A DNA stretch of 64,000 nucleotides from positions 877,599 through 941,598 of the forward strand of contig CAXAMN010021573.1 of the NCBI GenBank assembly GCA_963970005.1, written 5' to 3'. Source of the stretch: Durusdinium trenchii (Eukaryota; Sar; Dinophyceae; Suessiales; Symbiodiniaceae). This document shows, piece by piece, positions 36,915-46,930 of this stretch. The notes beneath the pieces were generated by a model that was given only the letters and a program-made list of their open reading frames with translations, did not search any database and was not told the DNA's origin. How positions within the stretch are numbered: the first letter of the stretch is position 1; every line of letters starts with the position of its first letter. A program made the translations under genes and the position numbers.

Positions 36915-39900
36915 TCATGCGTACCCACCTTGTGGGCAGCTCTTGCAGAGGCGCAAGACCTCAAACTCCCTTGACCTCTGTTGAAGTCGAGGGCACGTGC
37001 AATCGACGTGAAAAACTTCACGGCCTTCAAGCCAGAAGACCTTGCTCCACTTCTGTGCCATCCACTCGACCTGGGTGCCCACATCTTTCGTCTCCGTGGT
37101 CTTCCCAAGCCGGATGCTCAAGCCCCCATTGATCTTGCCGAACAGCCAGAGGAATCCGGCCAGCATGATGGCCTGGATCAGCAGGACCCAGCCGAAGGCG
37201 ATGGCCAGATCTGTGAAGATCCACTGGCTCAGGGTGCCATTCTCGGTATTGGGCTCGTCGGCTTCCCTTGCTCCATCGGCCTGCTGCAACATCGTGATGA
37301 GTGCAGCAATCATCATCTTCTTGCTGAACTGGCCAGCGGCGCTCACCACATTCACGTGGCTCTTCTCCTTCTCACTGACCTCCTCATAGGTACCGATCTT
37401 CAACATGGTCCTCAACTTGTGGAATCTCTCGATCGTCAGGGCTTTGGTGCCAAAGTCAGCTGTGTTGTCACTGCTCGGCACAGCATGCAGCGTGAACAGC
37501 TTTCGCTGCAATGCCTCTTGAACCCATAGGCTCTTCACTTCCAAATGGCGGATGCGCCCCACACCTTGCCGTTGGAAGACTCCTCTTGCTGCGCTTGAGT
37601 CCAGGAAGACTTCCATCTTGATGGGATGTCCTGCAAACATGAAGATCTCCTTCAGGAACAATCCCTCGGCACATGCTGCCACTCCTCCATTGAACTCGGC
37701 TTCACCTGAGGACAGGCACAGCATCTGTAGGCTGCGGGCGTAGCTGTAGAGCAAGCAGCCACCAACACTGAACATGGCGCAGGCACATGACTTTCTTGTC
37801 TTCTTGCAATTCGCCCAGTCCGTGTCCGAATGGACAACAAGGGTCTCGATCTCCCCCCTGCGCTCCATCCAGATGCCATAGTCCTTCGTGCCCTGCAGGT
37901 ATCTTGCCAAGCGATGCAGCTTTGCCATGCTTCCATCATTGGGGTCTTTCATGTCCTTCGTGAGCTCGCGGATGGCAAACTGGATGTCAGTCCGGTCGTA
38001 GCTCAAGTAGAGTGCAATGCCAACTCCAGCCCTGAACAACTTCGTGCAGCTTTCGTTCAGCTTCTGACCCTCCTTCACCTCACTGTGAACATAGGGAGTC
38101 GGTGCTGGGTTGCAGTTCTCAAGCTTCAACATCTTCAGCAGGTCGGTGATGTACTTGGACCTTGGGCTGATGAAGATTCCATTGCTATAGATCTCCCTTG
38201 TGCGTTTCAGGTGCGTGAACTTCTCTCCCTCGATCAACGGGTGGATCTGGCTCTTCATGCGAATCCTCTTGTGGAGCTCTTTCTCCAGCTCTTCCAGGGA
38301 TCTCTGCGGTCCAGTGGCAAAGAAGTCGTCCATGTGAACTTCCATGAGGATGCCCTTGCTGGAATTGTGGAACAGCCAGGGTGCAGCTGGGTTACGGCTG
38401 AACCCCAAGTCCTTGAGGTGCCCTGCTGCCCATTCGACGAAACATTGTCCAGCAATCCTCCTCCCATACCATTCTTTCTTCAACTTCCAAACCACCTTCT
38501 CAGGCAGGGTCACACCGGCCTCGATCTGCTTCTCGATCCAGTCCTTCGGAGGGAGCATGTATGCATCTTCTTTGATGGGAACCTGCCAGAAAGCATTCTC
38601 GGCGTCTGCGGTCATGAAGGCGTAGCCCATCTTGATGCCAATGACGTCCACCACTCTTGAAGTCGATGTGCTGGAGGCTACAGCAAACACATCAGTCCTT
38701 GGATCACCTCGTTTGAACTCGCGGACACAGTATCGGCATCTCACTGCTCCGTCCGGCTTTCGCACCTCCACCCATGTGGCATCCAGCACCTTCATTCCAG
38801 GTTGGTAGGACACAGGCTCATAGGCGTCGTACTTGTCCATCTTCCCATACTCGACCTCTCGGCCTTGTGCTCGTTCCTCTGCCGTCAAAGGCTTGCTCTC
38901 CTCATCATCGGAGTCCACTGCTGCCATTTCCACATCCTCCTCATAGACGATCACATCCTCGGTCGGCGAGTACAGTGCTCCAACATATACTCCGCCCACG
39001 CGTGCCCTGTTTTCTGGGTTTTCATCATCTCCACCAGGCCAGGCACGTCTTGCAGAAACCTTGATCTCCATGGGGGACTTGTCGATGACTTGTTCAGTCT
39101 CCATCGCCTCCTGAGAGGGCTCCACATTGGCAGGCTTCTCGCTGATGAGGATGGGTTCGTCATTCCGTCCACTGCCGGACGATGGCCCGCCTTGATTGAG
39201 TGTTGGCTCTGTCGGCTCTTCCTCAAAGGTCTTGATCTTGGCCTTCTTCTCATCAGTCTCAGCTTCCGTTGGAACTGCACTTGGGGTCATCGGCGTGATT
39301 GCCTCGATCTTCCTCTTGGGACGTCCAATGGTGGTTCCTTGGTCCCAAGGTACCCCAATCATGGCCTCCAATAGGTCTCGGTCATGGGTCTTGGCGCTGT
39401 CTGCGAATCTCCTCACAGATCTTGCTGACACGGTGCCATCTGGCGTGCCAAGGAGGTACTCGTTGCTGGTCACACTCCTGCCGAGGTAGATTCCCTTTGC
39501 CCATGCCGTCTCACCTTTGGTGATCACATTTCTCTCACGCGCCCTTCTGGCCTTACTCATGGGGGTCTTGAAGAGGACTGTCTCTGCAAACGGGGTGAGA
39601 GGTGACGTGTACTGGCAGTCAAATGCATCCTGGTATGCTGTGCGCTGGTTCGACTTGACTGCATAGCGGCATCTGATGAAAGAGCAGTAGCGCACCAACC
39701 AGGGCCATAGGTTGTGGGATGTATGCAATGTGATGCCATACTCCGCTTCGACTGCATACCTCAAAGTCAGGACATCTCCACGAAGCAATTTCTGGAATGC
39801 CCCCATCGTTCCAAGGCTCTGTGAACTATACCTTGGAACCTCCTCGAAGATGATCTTCAATCCAGCAGCTCCGGGTGCTTCACCCTTCCTCAAGGCCTCA

Positions 39901-42338
39901 GCGATCTGCCCCTTCACTTTCTTGATCGCTGGTTCGTTGTCTGATCTCAGCTTCACTGTGTCATACCCCAGCTGGGCGATGAAGGATGTGATGACCTTCA
40001 CCACGTAGGGGATGCCCAAGTTCTTGGCTGGGATGCTGAAGGCCAGTCCCATGCCAGTGCCAGTGTCGACCACTGACAGCACTGTGTCACTGCACTCCTC
40101 GAACTTGTCGGCCAGGCTGGTGTCGGTCTTCAAGAAGCTGTAGTCAAGCTCGAAGTGGTTGTCAGACAGCTTCTGCTCCAAGGTCCTTCGCTTGTGAGCA
40201 ATCTCCACGCCATGGCCTCGGGTGCAGAATTCACACCAGGGTTGTGGTGGCAGATGTGTCAAAGCATGCTGCCTCATCTCCTCATCACTGGGGATCACCG
40301 GCTTTGGAAGCTCTTGAACTTCAGCTCCACGCCCTTCTCGCAAGGCTTGCTGCCTCTCGCTATGCTTCTCCACATAGTCTCTTGCTGAGGCTCTCCGTGC
40401 ATTCAATGCAGCTTCTGCTTTCTTCAGCCTTGTCCACAGGGTGTGCTTGTCGCCATAGATAGGCTCATCCAGCTCTTTGAGTCGGGCTCGAAGATCTGCC
40501 ACCTTGCTCCACCCATGCAGCTTCTGTCGGTCTGCACGAGCATGGGCTTCATCACGAGCAAATTCCTCAGGCAGTGGGATCATCTCAATCCCTTCTTCAT
40601 CTTCGTCCACACCGGCGAACTCCCAGTCATACTGGTCACCTTGACTCACCACCGGTGCCACAGTGGCATCAACCTTCATGTCATACGGCACGGCCTCATC
40701 ATCCACAATCTTGATGTAGTAGGAGTTCCTGTGGATGTAGAGAGGAATCCTGAATGAGATGTCAGGATGGCTGAGGTATGGCTTGAACTTGTTCCTCATG
40801 TCAGCCACAAATCCATTCTTGCTCATCTTGCCAGCTGAGAGCACGTCCTTGCTGGCTTGCTGACTCACCTTGAACTCCGTGATGGCATTCAGGAAGTTGC
40901 CATTCTCGCCCACAATCTTGTAGCTCACTCGCTTCTTTCCGAGTTTTCCCAAGCTCTTCCCAGAAATCCCTAGCAGCTCAGCTCGGCACTCTTCGGTGTG
41001 CTGGTCGCCTCCGAACACAGGTTGGCAGAGGTGTTCATCACTGCCAGAGTCCCAAAGAAGGTACTTCACGGAGGTGCCGCTAGGCTGGGAGATGTTCATG
41101 TGGTGCCATTCGCTCACCTGCTTGTTGGCCTTGTGGATCATCATCACCCACATCTCATCACTGTACTCGTCCTCGATGTCATAGGTGTCGGCCCATGCCT
41201 TCCTCTCGTCATTGTCGGGGTCAATCCAGTAGTAGACAGCATTGGTGCTGCTGCCTGGAGCTCCCTGAGGTGACGGTGGTGCAGCTGAACCACTCGGTGC
41301 TGCCTGCACTGCATTCGTGCTGTTCTTGCCTTTGCCCTTGTCGCCGTCACGTCGGGCTCGATCTCGGACCAAAGTGCGACAGTCTGCCTTCTTGTGGCCC
41401 CACTTGCCACAATAAGAGCACTCGCCATTGAACTTCTTCGTGATGGGTGCTTTGCCCTTTCCCTGCTTGTCGTATTTTCCACCTTTGTTGACTCCTTTGT
41501 CCCCTTTGCTTGACTTGCCCTTCTTGCCCTTGTCTCCATGGGACACTGCTCCCACATCCATAGGTGCCAAGCCACCATCATCCTTGGCCAGTGCGCCACC
41601 AGACTTGTAGATGTTGCCAGTCTGCAGGTAGTCCCGGATGAACTTCTTTGCTCTCTCATAGTTAGTGCCGATTTGCGTTCCAGCAGCTCTCATGGCATCT
41701 TTCACCGGGCTCGGAACATGCTTCATCAACACGGCAACCCGCATGGACTCAGAGACCGTCTCCTTGGACTGCATCTCATAGCGCCTCACCAGCACTTCCC
41801 ATGACTCAATCGTCTCAAGGATCTCGGACTCCTTGATGTTCTTCCAGTCGGGCGCAATGATGGCCGTGAGCATCGCCATGTGGCGTCCACCCACTGGTGG
41901 TTCATAGGCATCACACAATGCCTTCCAGGCTTGGAACCCATTCTGGCCCTCCACGTTCATCAGGATCTGGAGAGCTCTGCCGTCGACGCTCTGGGTGAGC
42001 AGGTTGAAGAGCACAGTCGACAATTCCTGAGCTGTGTCACTCATATCGATCATGGACAGCTCGTTCTGCGAGGCGGCATTCTCAGCAGCTTCCAGCATGC
42101 CTCGGTAAGCACGGTCGAGCAGGTGCACGTAGCCCCGTGCAACAAACACCCAAGCCGGCCAATCTTCATCCTTTCCACTGAATGCTCGAAGCTTCCCGAT
42201 GGCTTTCGTGTCGATGAGCCGCGGACCAGGAACTGGCTGAGGTAGTAGCGGATGTGGTTGGGATGTAGGCGACTCAAAGCCATCAGCCGCAGCAGCCGCC
42301 ATGTCGAAGGCAAGGGGAGGCGTCACAGGCGCTGCCAT
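36915..42338 (-). CDS. copia Gag-Pol polyprotein (1807 aa, single ORF)
   Basis: One uninterrupted ORF from ATG at 42338 to TGA at 36915-36917. Gag region at about residues 40-300, with a CX2CX4HX4C zinc knuckle CSYCGKWGHKKADC at 307-320. Aspartic protease motif LLWDSGSDEH with catalytic Asp430. Integrase has a compact HX3H...CX2C zinc site (HALTH then CEFC), then Asp732 (FELDYSF) and Asp800 (SDNEPA). The position expected for the third catalytic residue holds Gly846 (SLGTMGAF). Reverse transcriptase has Asp1245 (TADAENAF) and HMDD at 1335-1338 in place of the usual YVDD. RNase H has Asp1505 (HSDTDWANC), Glu1546 (SSGEAEF) and Asp1580 (FLDSSAAR). After RNase H comes an extension with a hydrophobic segment (about 1709-1732) and a CXC...CX2C cluster (C1780, C1782, C1798, C1801). 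Gag and Pol are in one frame, so no frameshift is needed. Confidence 0.95.
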   Translation of the reverse strand: MAAPVTPPLAFDMAAAAADGFESPTSQPHPLLPQPVPGPRLIDTKAIGKLRAFSGKDEDWPAWVFVARGYVHLLDRAYRGMLEAAENAASQNELSMIDMSDTAQELSTVLFNLLTQSVDGRALQILMNVEGQNGFQAWKALCDAYEPPVGGRHMAMLTAIIAPDWKNIKESEILETIESWEVLVRRYEMQSKETVSESMRVAVLMKHVPSPVKDAMRAAGTQIGTNYERAKKFIRDYLQTGNIYKSGGALAKDDGGLAPMDVGAVSHGDKGKKGKSSKGDKGVNKGGKYDKQGKGKAPITKKFNGECSYCGKWGHKKADCRTLVRDRARRDGDKGKGKNSTNAVQAAPSGSAAPPSPQGAPGSSTNAVYYWIDPDNDERKAWADTYDIEDEYSDEMWVMMIHKANKQVSEWHHMNISQPSGTSVKYLLWDSGSDEHLCQPVFGGDQHTEECRAELLGISGKSLGKLGKKRVSYKIVGENGNFLNAITEFKVSQQASKDVLSAGKMSKNGFVADMRNKFKPYLSHPDISFRIPLYIHRNSYYIKIVDDEAVPYDMKVDATVAPVVSQGDQYDWEFAGVDEDEEGIEMIPLPEEFARDEAHARADRQKLHGWSKVADLRARLKELDEPIYGDKHTLWTRLKKAEAALNARRASARDYVEKHSERQQALREGRGAEVQELPKPVIPSDEEMRQHALTHLPPQPWCEFCTRGHGVEIAHKRRTLEQKLSDNHFELDYSFLKTDTSLADKFEECSDTVLSVVDTGTGMGLAFSIPAKNLGIPYVVKVITSFIAQLGYDTVKLRSDNEPAIKKVKGQIAEALRKGEAPGAAGLKIIFEEVPRYSSQSLGTMGAFQKLLRGDVLTLRYAVEAEYGITLHTSHNLWPWLVRYCSFIRCRYAVKSNQRTAYQDAFDCQYTSPLTPFAETVLFKTPMSKARRARERNVITKGETAWAKGIYLGRSVTSNEYLLGTPDGTVSARSVRRFADSAKTHDRDLLEAMIGVPWDQGTTIGRPKRKIEAITPMTPSAVPTEAETDEKKAKIKTFEEEPTEPTLNQGGPSSGSGRNDEPILISEKPANVEPSQEAMETEQVIDKSPMEIKVSARRAWPGGDDENPENRARVGGVYVGALYSPTEDVIVYEEDVEMAAVDSDDEESKPLTAEERAQGREVEYGKMDKYDAYEPVSYQPGMKVLDATWVEVRKPDGAVRCRYCVREFKRGDPRTDVFAVASSTSTSRVVDVIGIKMGYAFMTADAENAFWQVPIKEDAYMLPPKDWIEKQIEAGVTLPEKVVWKLKKEWYGRRIAGQCFVEWAAGHLKDLGFSRNPAAPWLFHNSSKGILMEVHMDDFFATGPQRSLEELEKELHKRIRMKSQIHPLIEGEKFTHLKRTREIYSNGIFISPRSKYITDLLKMLKLENCNPAPTPYVHSEVKEGQKLNESCTKLFRAGVGIALYLSYDRTDIQFAIRELTKDMKDPNDGSMAKLHRLARYLQGTKDYGIWMERRGEIETLVVHSDTDWANCKKTRKSCACAMFSVGGCLLYSYARSLQMLCLSSGEAEFNGGVAACAEGLFLKEIFMFAGHPIKMEVFLDSSAARGVFQRQGVGRIRHLEVKSLWVQEALQRKLFTLHAVPSSDNTADFGTKALTIERFHKLRTMLKIGTYEEVSEKEKSHVNVVSAAGQFSKKMMIAALITMLQQADGAREADEPNTENGTLSQWIFTDLAIAFGWVLLIQAIMLAGFLWLFGKINGGLSIRLGKTTETKDVGTQVEWMAQKWSKVFWLEGREVFHVDCTCPRLQQRSREFEVLRLCKSCPQGGYA

Positions 42339-42483
42339 GTGCGCTGCTTGCCACCCGGCACAGGGATTTACGCCGTGCCCACACCACGAGATTTCACGTG
42401 GATTTACAGGGTGCCCACCTCACCGCCGCCACGAGGGCCTTACGCCGGTTTTACAGGGGGTCAGGAGCGGGAGCCCAACCAGG

Positions 42484-42495
42484 GCTCCGCTACCA
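42484..42495 (-). other. primer-binding site, initiator-Met tRNA type
   Basis: The first 12 bases after the 5' LTR on the minus strand read TGGTAGCGGAGC. This would pair with a tRNA ending GCTCCGCTACCA, the form expected of an initiator methionine tRNA with an AGCGGAG acceptor stem. Copia-type elements commonly prime with iMet tRNA. There is no spacer between LTR and site. Confidence 0.75.
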
Positions 42496-42574
42496 TGCAA
42501 AGCGTGGCGCCCCTTTTCTAAGACCTCAAAAGGGCTGCAAATGTACGTGTACAAACTGTATGTATGTGTCTGCA
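42496..42574 (-). repeat. 5' LTR of the copia element (79 bp)
   Basis: Identical over all 79 bases to 36788-36866. In element orientation it begins TGCAGACAC and ends GCTTTGCA, so the terminal dinucleotides are TG...CA. It is followed without a gap by the primer-binding site. It holds a CTTAG followed by AAAAGG (minus strand), a possible AG acceptor, but no clear TATA box. 79 bp is very short for the LTR of an element that carries its own coding region. Confidence 0.93.
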
Positions 42575-42589
42575 GGGTCCCTTTTTTAG

Positions 42590-42665
42590 GATTATGATGA
42601 TGGTAAGTAAGGTCCTTTCTGAAAGATAGTGATACTTTTTGCACCAACTGTTATTGGTAAATGAG
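42590..42665 (+). repeat. family M-like fragment beside the copia element
   Basis: ATGATGATGGTAAGTAAGG, then GATAGTGATACT and CAACTGTTATTGGTAA follow the interior and right end of family M, with the left end missing. It starts about 11 bp from the copia target duplication. Confidence 0.45.
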
Positions 42666-43819
42666 CTACACCCTAAGTCCCTAAGTCTAGTAGTCTACAA
42701 ATCAACCCTTCTATAGTACCTTCGACCTCAAACGGTGGGACATGACCCCAGTCAAAACACATCAAAAAACAGGTCGTATATATATATATATACACATGTA
42801 TAATCATGTATATATTATAGATGTGTATACTGTAGTGTATGCTGTATTCTCCCTTTTGACGGGCAGCCTGGACGCTTCTTCGTTTGTACCTGGGAAAGCG
42901 GGGACATGGCCCTACTTCAACAACCTGCTATATACTCATACGACGAAGGTCGACTCCAGGTCTCCGTTGGTCGCATCGGTGGCGTCTCCATCGGTGTCGA
43001 CATCCCTCGTCGTTTTGTCCTGGAGACCAGTCGGCTGGCATCTGCCAGCAACTGTTGCTCCCGGTCATCTAAGGTGCCTCAAATGCTTCGCCACGCGGGG
43101 GCTTTTCGGCGGTGACATCCGTTCTTGGAGAGGAGGGATGAGGGGTGAGGAGTTACACACGGTGGGGGAGAATGCAAACACATAAACGTGTACATGAGAA
43201 GAATATGACCTGTAGTGTCAGTGTTGTATATATAGTGTACATAGAATTGGTACATGTTTCATCATGTTTCAATGTACCGGGACCAAGATGCCTTAGCAAC
43301 TGTAATGCCTTGGTCCCGTCATTATTCATGCATGTCCGAATACCACATGTCTCCACGGTATAAAGTACACTTCTCAAAAGTGTGAACTTGATTGAATTTG
43401 CATGTGACCCAAATAAAGCTCAAAAACTTCAGAATCCAAGTGTCAAGCATCAAGCCCGAGCAAACCCATTATATATAATAATATATAAGTCCATAATTAG
43501 GAACCACAGTTCCAAGCAGTGCCAGGTGATGTGGGTACCTGGGCTCCTTTTGGAAGTCAAAGATCTCACATGAAAGAACCTTTATGTTGATCTAAATGTC
43601 GCAGTCCCTTCCAGTCCCAGTCCCCCTTCACCACGAGCGTCGGAAGAGAAACACACGCTTCACCAAGGTCAACTTCTCCTCCAGCGCACCCGCCTCGCCG
43701 GGCAGCATCGCCTCAGCCGAGCGGTTTTTCTTGCCAGTGGTCCAGGTGGATGTTGTGGTTCGAGAAAAGAAGATAAGAAAAGGCGTCTATAGTTGTGTTT
43801 CATTGCCGACTTGAAGGCA

Positions 43820-45290
43820 AATAGTGTAGGGAAACACCTGAATCATTATGTCTGATCCATCTGACTCTTCTGAGGAATCTTTGCGGTGGCGCTTGCGGTT
43901 GTATCTGTGGCAGTGGAGATGGAGGTGGTGGAATTGGTTGCCAGCTTCTGGATCGATCTTCATGCCCTTCCTGTGTGGGACCTTGTGCTTGTTCGTCAAC
44001 CAAACAAGTAACAAGGCACGCAAGTGTCACTGACACCGACACCAAGCCGCCAAAATCACCCGTGGCTAGACTCGACCCAATACAATCACCATCAATCACC
44101 CGCCACACATCTACAGGTATAGCAAACATATGCAAACATGATACACGTGGGGCTACCAAAAAGGTCCTGAGAGTCGTCATCCGCTTGAACTTAAACATGC
44201 TTAAACCATCTTAAACCATTCGTGCCACGTACCATGCTTTTCACAGGTAGACTTGATGGTACCTGCTTCCTGAAAATAAAGGAAAGAGTCTAAAACATGT
44301 CTAGTCTGCACAACTCGCACTTCTGCCATGCTACTCTCGGACGTGTCGGACGTGATCCTCCCAAGATCCTCTGTCCAGTATGTACCACGAGTCACATCGT
44401 TCAGCAGCACAGCAATTGTGACAGTGTTTGAGGAAGAGCCCAAGGCAAAGCCGCTGTTGCTCGATGGGAGAGGCTCAATCTCGGTTGGCGACTGGGCCGA
44501 CGAGACACGAGACACGACATGTGACAGACGAGACACGACACTGAAGAGTGTCTGGCGTGTGGACATGTGGAAAATATGGCCAAAAATCACCCAAGTTCAA
44601 TCAGATCTTCGTTGCTTGAAAGAAAGATTGAAGCTCATTGGAAATCAGATCTTCCTTGCTTGAAAAACGGGCCTCAACTCGTCAGAACTCATTTGGAGCT
44701 CTCCATCTCTCTCATTTGAGCCCACCCACAAGGCGCACGTCCCTATTCGTGGACCCGAATCGATGGTGACCTTTTGGCCGTCCAGCCCATGGTTGGTGCT
44801 GTGCGTTTGGGAAGCAAGATGACGTTGGTGAATGACGTGAATTTGATGTTTTTGGACCACATGATTAGCAAGGAAAGGATACACATCATGTGGATTATAT
44901 GGTGCATGGCTGGTGTTGAGGCAAAACAATCGATCCACATACCACCACATACCATTCCTGATAAGGAGCCTCTCAAGACTAAGCATACTTGCAAACAGCC
45001 TTGTCATTCACAACAGGACAGGACCCCTTAGAACTGACCTTGGGAAGATAGAAACGAACCAAAGCTTGACATTGGTGAATGCAGCAATACCGGTTCCCAC
45101 CCCCATCCGACCAGTACTGTGCTCCGGGGTCTCCACCAGCCGTTCGCTTCCCATCAGCGCTTCCTTCCACCGAAGCGGCCGCAAGCACGCCGGGGCTCCA
45201 GATCTCGGCGTCGGTGTGGAGGACCTGGTCGCCCACCTCGTAGCGCGTGGGACACCACAGGTCCTTGCTCCTAGTAGCGATGGCCTCCAC
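43820..45290 (-). CDS. candidate multi-exon gene, unknown product
   Basis: Protein-like minus-strand stretches in sequence. About 45260-45090 encodes RYEVGDQVLHTDAEIWSPGV. About 44830-44650 encodes HGLDGQKVTIDSGPRIGTCA followed by LWVGSNERDGELQMSSDEL. About 44500-44325 encodes SPTEIEPLPSSNSGFALGSS and VTIAVLLNDVTRGTYWTEDL. A small exon at 44272-44235 encodes EAGTIKSTCEKH after CTTTATTTTCAG and before GTACGT. About 43990-43850 encodes NRKRHRKDSSEESDGSD. No domain is recognised. The intron before the small exon has the best splice signals. Confidence 0.38.
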
Positions 45291-46689
45291 CTAGTAGCTT
45301 CTTGCTACTTAAGGCTTCCGAGGTCATGTGGGTGTGGGTGTCGTGCCACCCCGGTGGTGGACCCGGTGGTTATCTGCGGATGGTACTGGTTTCGTGCGTT
45401 TTGGGTGGTCTCCTCAGTGGGTTGGACATCCAAACCAGCGAGGTCACCATCCATGGGACTCATGATTCTTGGGGTCTTACCCTCAAATAGTGAAGTTACT
45501 AACTACTATATAAACTGTGCTAAGTCAGGTTGTAGGTGGGGCTATGTTTGGTTACAAGTCTTCCATATAGGCCATGTACCTTGTGCACTTAGAAATGTAC
45601 CTAGGTGGTCTAACATCCGGGCCCTCAAATGATCCGGGCTCGAACCAATGTGAAGGGTTTCCGGGTCCGGACCCCTGTTAGGGCAGGACCCTCACTGCCA
45701 GGTCACTACCAGGACTCCTTTGAAGTCTGCTTTCAAGCATTTTGGATCGGAGAGCTGGAAGGTGCTTGTATAGAACATGGGCCCCAAACGCTCATGGACC
45801 ATGTTATGTAGGGGACGCGCATCCTCGCGTCTTCAGGGTCCAAACCCCAGGTTATGAGAGACCGGTCGAGCTGTTTTTAGCGTTTGGGTAACCAAAACCG
45901 TGCCGAACACCTACGGAATTCCTGTCGTATCCCAAGAAAGGCCTGGTCATGCCGAGCGTAACGGGGGCGAATCTTTCCACCACTCAGAGACGACCTGTCT
46001 GTCTGAGACCTCATTGACCCGACAAAAAAAAAGGTGGGTGCCAGCCTCATGGAGTGTCTGGGAATAGTAGTTCAGGCGAGTTTGCAAACTTGTCTCATGT
46101 TGCCCACAAGTCTTTCCGGAGGTTTCCTCTGCTTCATGGTTTAAGCGGCACTTCCTTATGATGCAAACAAAAGCAACAATAACAACACTACTGAATTTAT
46201 GTTTTCATACATCGAATTGTGTGTGTGTCTAAGTAAGCATAAACATGCTGCATGCATCTGGAAACAAACATATTTCCCACGTGAACATAGCAATGCGGTG
46301 CAGGAAAGAAAACATACGCAAGCACTCTGTCAAACTCAATATACGAGTACAATATAATATACTACGTTTTACCCATCGAAACGATGATAATATATATAAT
46401 ATATGATATCTGCAAATAACAATGACATTGTCATCTTAGACACGTTCGTTGATCTACTGTACTCATAGTCGCTGCTTGAGGATAGTAAGTACCATGGCCA
46501 TCCCATGTTGCACAATGCAAAACATCCGTGACACCTGCCCGAAACATCCGGTGATGGACCGTCCTAAGACCCGAAGAAGACTTACCTTACCCTTGTTAAG
46601 TGATATACAAAAATGACACATGACACAGCACACATACAGTATCTGCTGTCCAAAACAGTTTCCAGATGTTTTTTTAGGGGTCACTCAGA

Positions 46690-46930
46690 TTCGTGAAGGG
46701 TGCGACACACATGTCAACACGCACGACCATCGCTCTTAATTCTTGAGCCTTGATGTGAGCACCATTGTGAGCACCGTCCAGCAGCATGAGCCAACGGATG
46801 GATGAGCTGTGGCTTCTGAGAAACTCCTGCATCACCTCAGGTGCCCCAGTGCCCCACGCGAACGCCAACTCAACATCTCTCAATTCCTGCTGGCGCCAAG
46901 AGCCGGATTTCTCTGATAGCTTTGTTCTGG
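46690..46930 (-). CDS. candidate exon, unknown product
   Basis: The minus strand encodes LSEKSGSWRQQELRDVELAF, then GAPEVMQEFLRSHSSSIRWL and GAHNGAHIKAQELRAMVVRV. Composition is protein-like with no stop over about 80 codons. No family recognised. Confidence 0.35.

Larger units (their letters stand above)
36788..42574 (-). mobile_element. complete Ty1/copia LTR retrotransposon with 79-bp LTRs
   Basis: A 5.8-kb element bounded by two identical 79-bp direct repeats (36788-36866 and 42496-42574) that start TG and end CA. The 5 bases GGGTC lie just outside both ends (36783-36787 and 42575-42579), a 5-bp target-site duplication as expected for copia integrase. On the minus strand the order is 5' LTR, tRNA primer-binding site, 157-nt leader, one gag-pol ORF, polypurine tract, 3' LTR. 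RNase H follows reverse transcriptase and integrase precedes it, which is the Ty1/copia order. Identical LTRs imply recent insertion, although 79 bp gives little resolution. The element sits just upstream of the minus-strand gene cluster at 25.9-36.7 kb. Confidence 0.95.

Noticed and set aside
37830-39489. Plus-strand ORFs of 276, 190 and 97 codons inside the copia element
   Set aside because: Antisense shadows of the GC-rich gag-pol ORF, with no independent motif.
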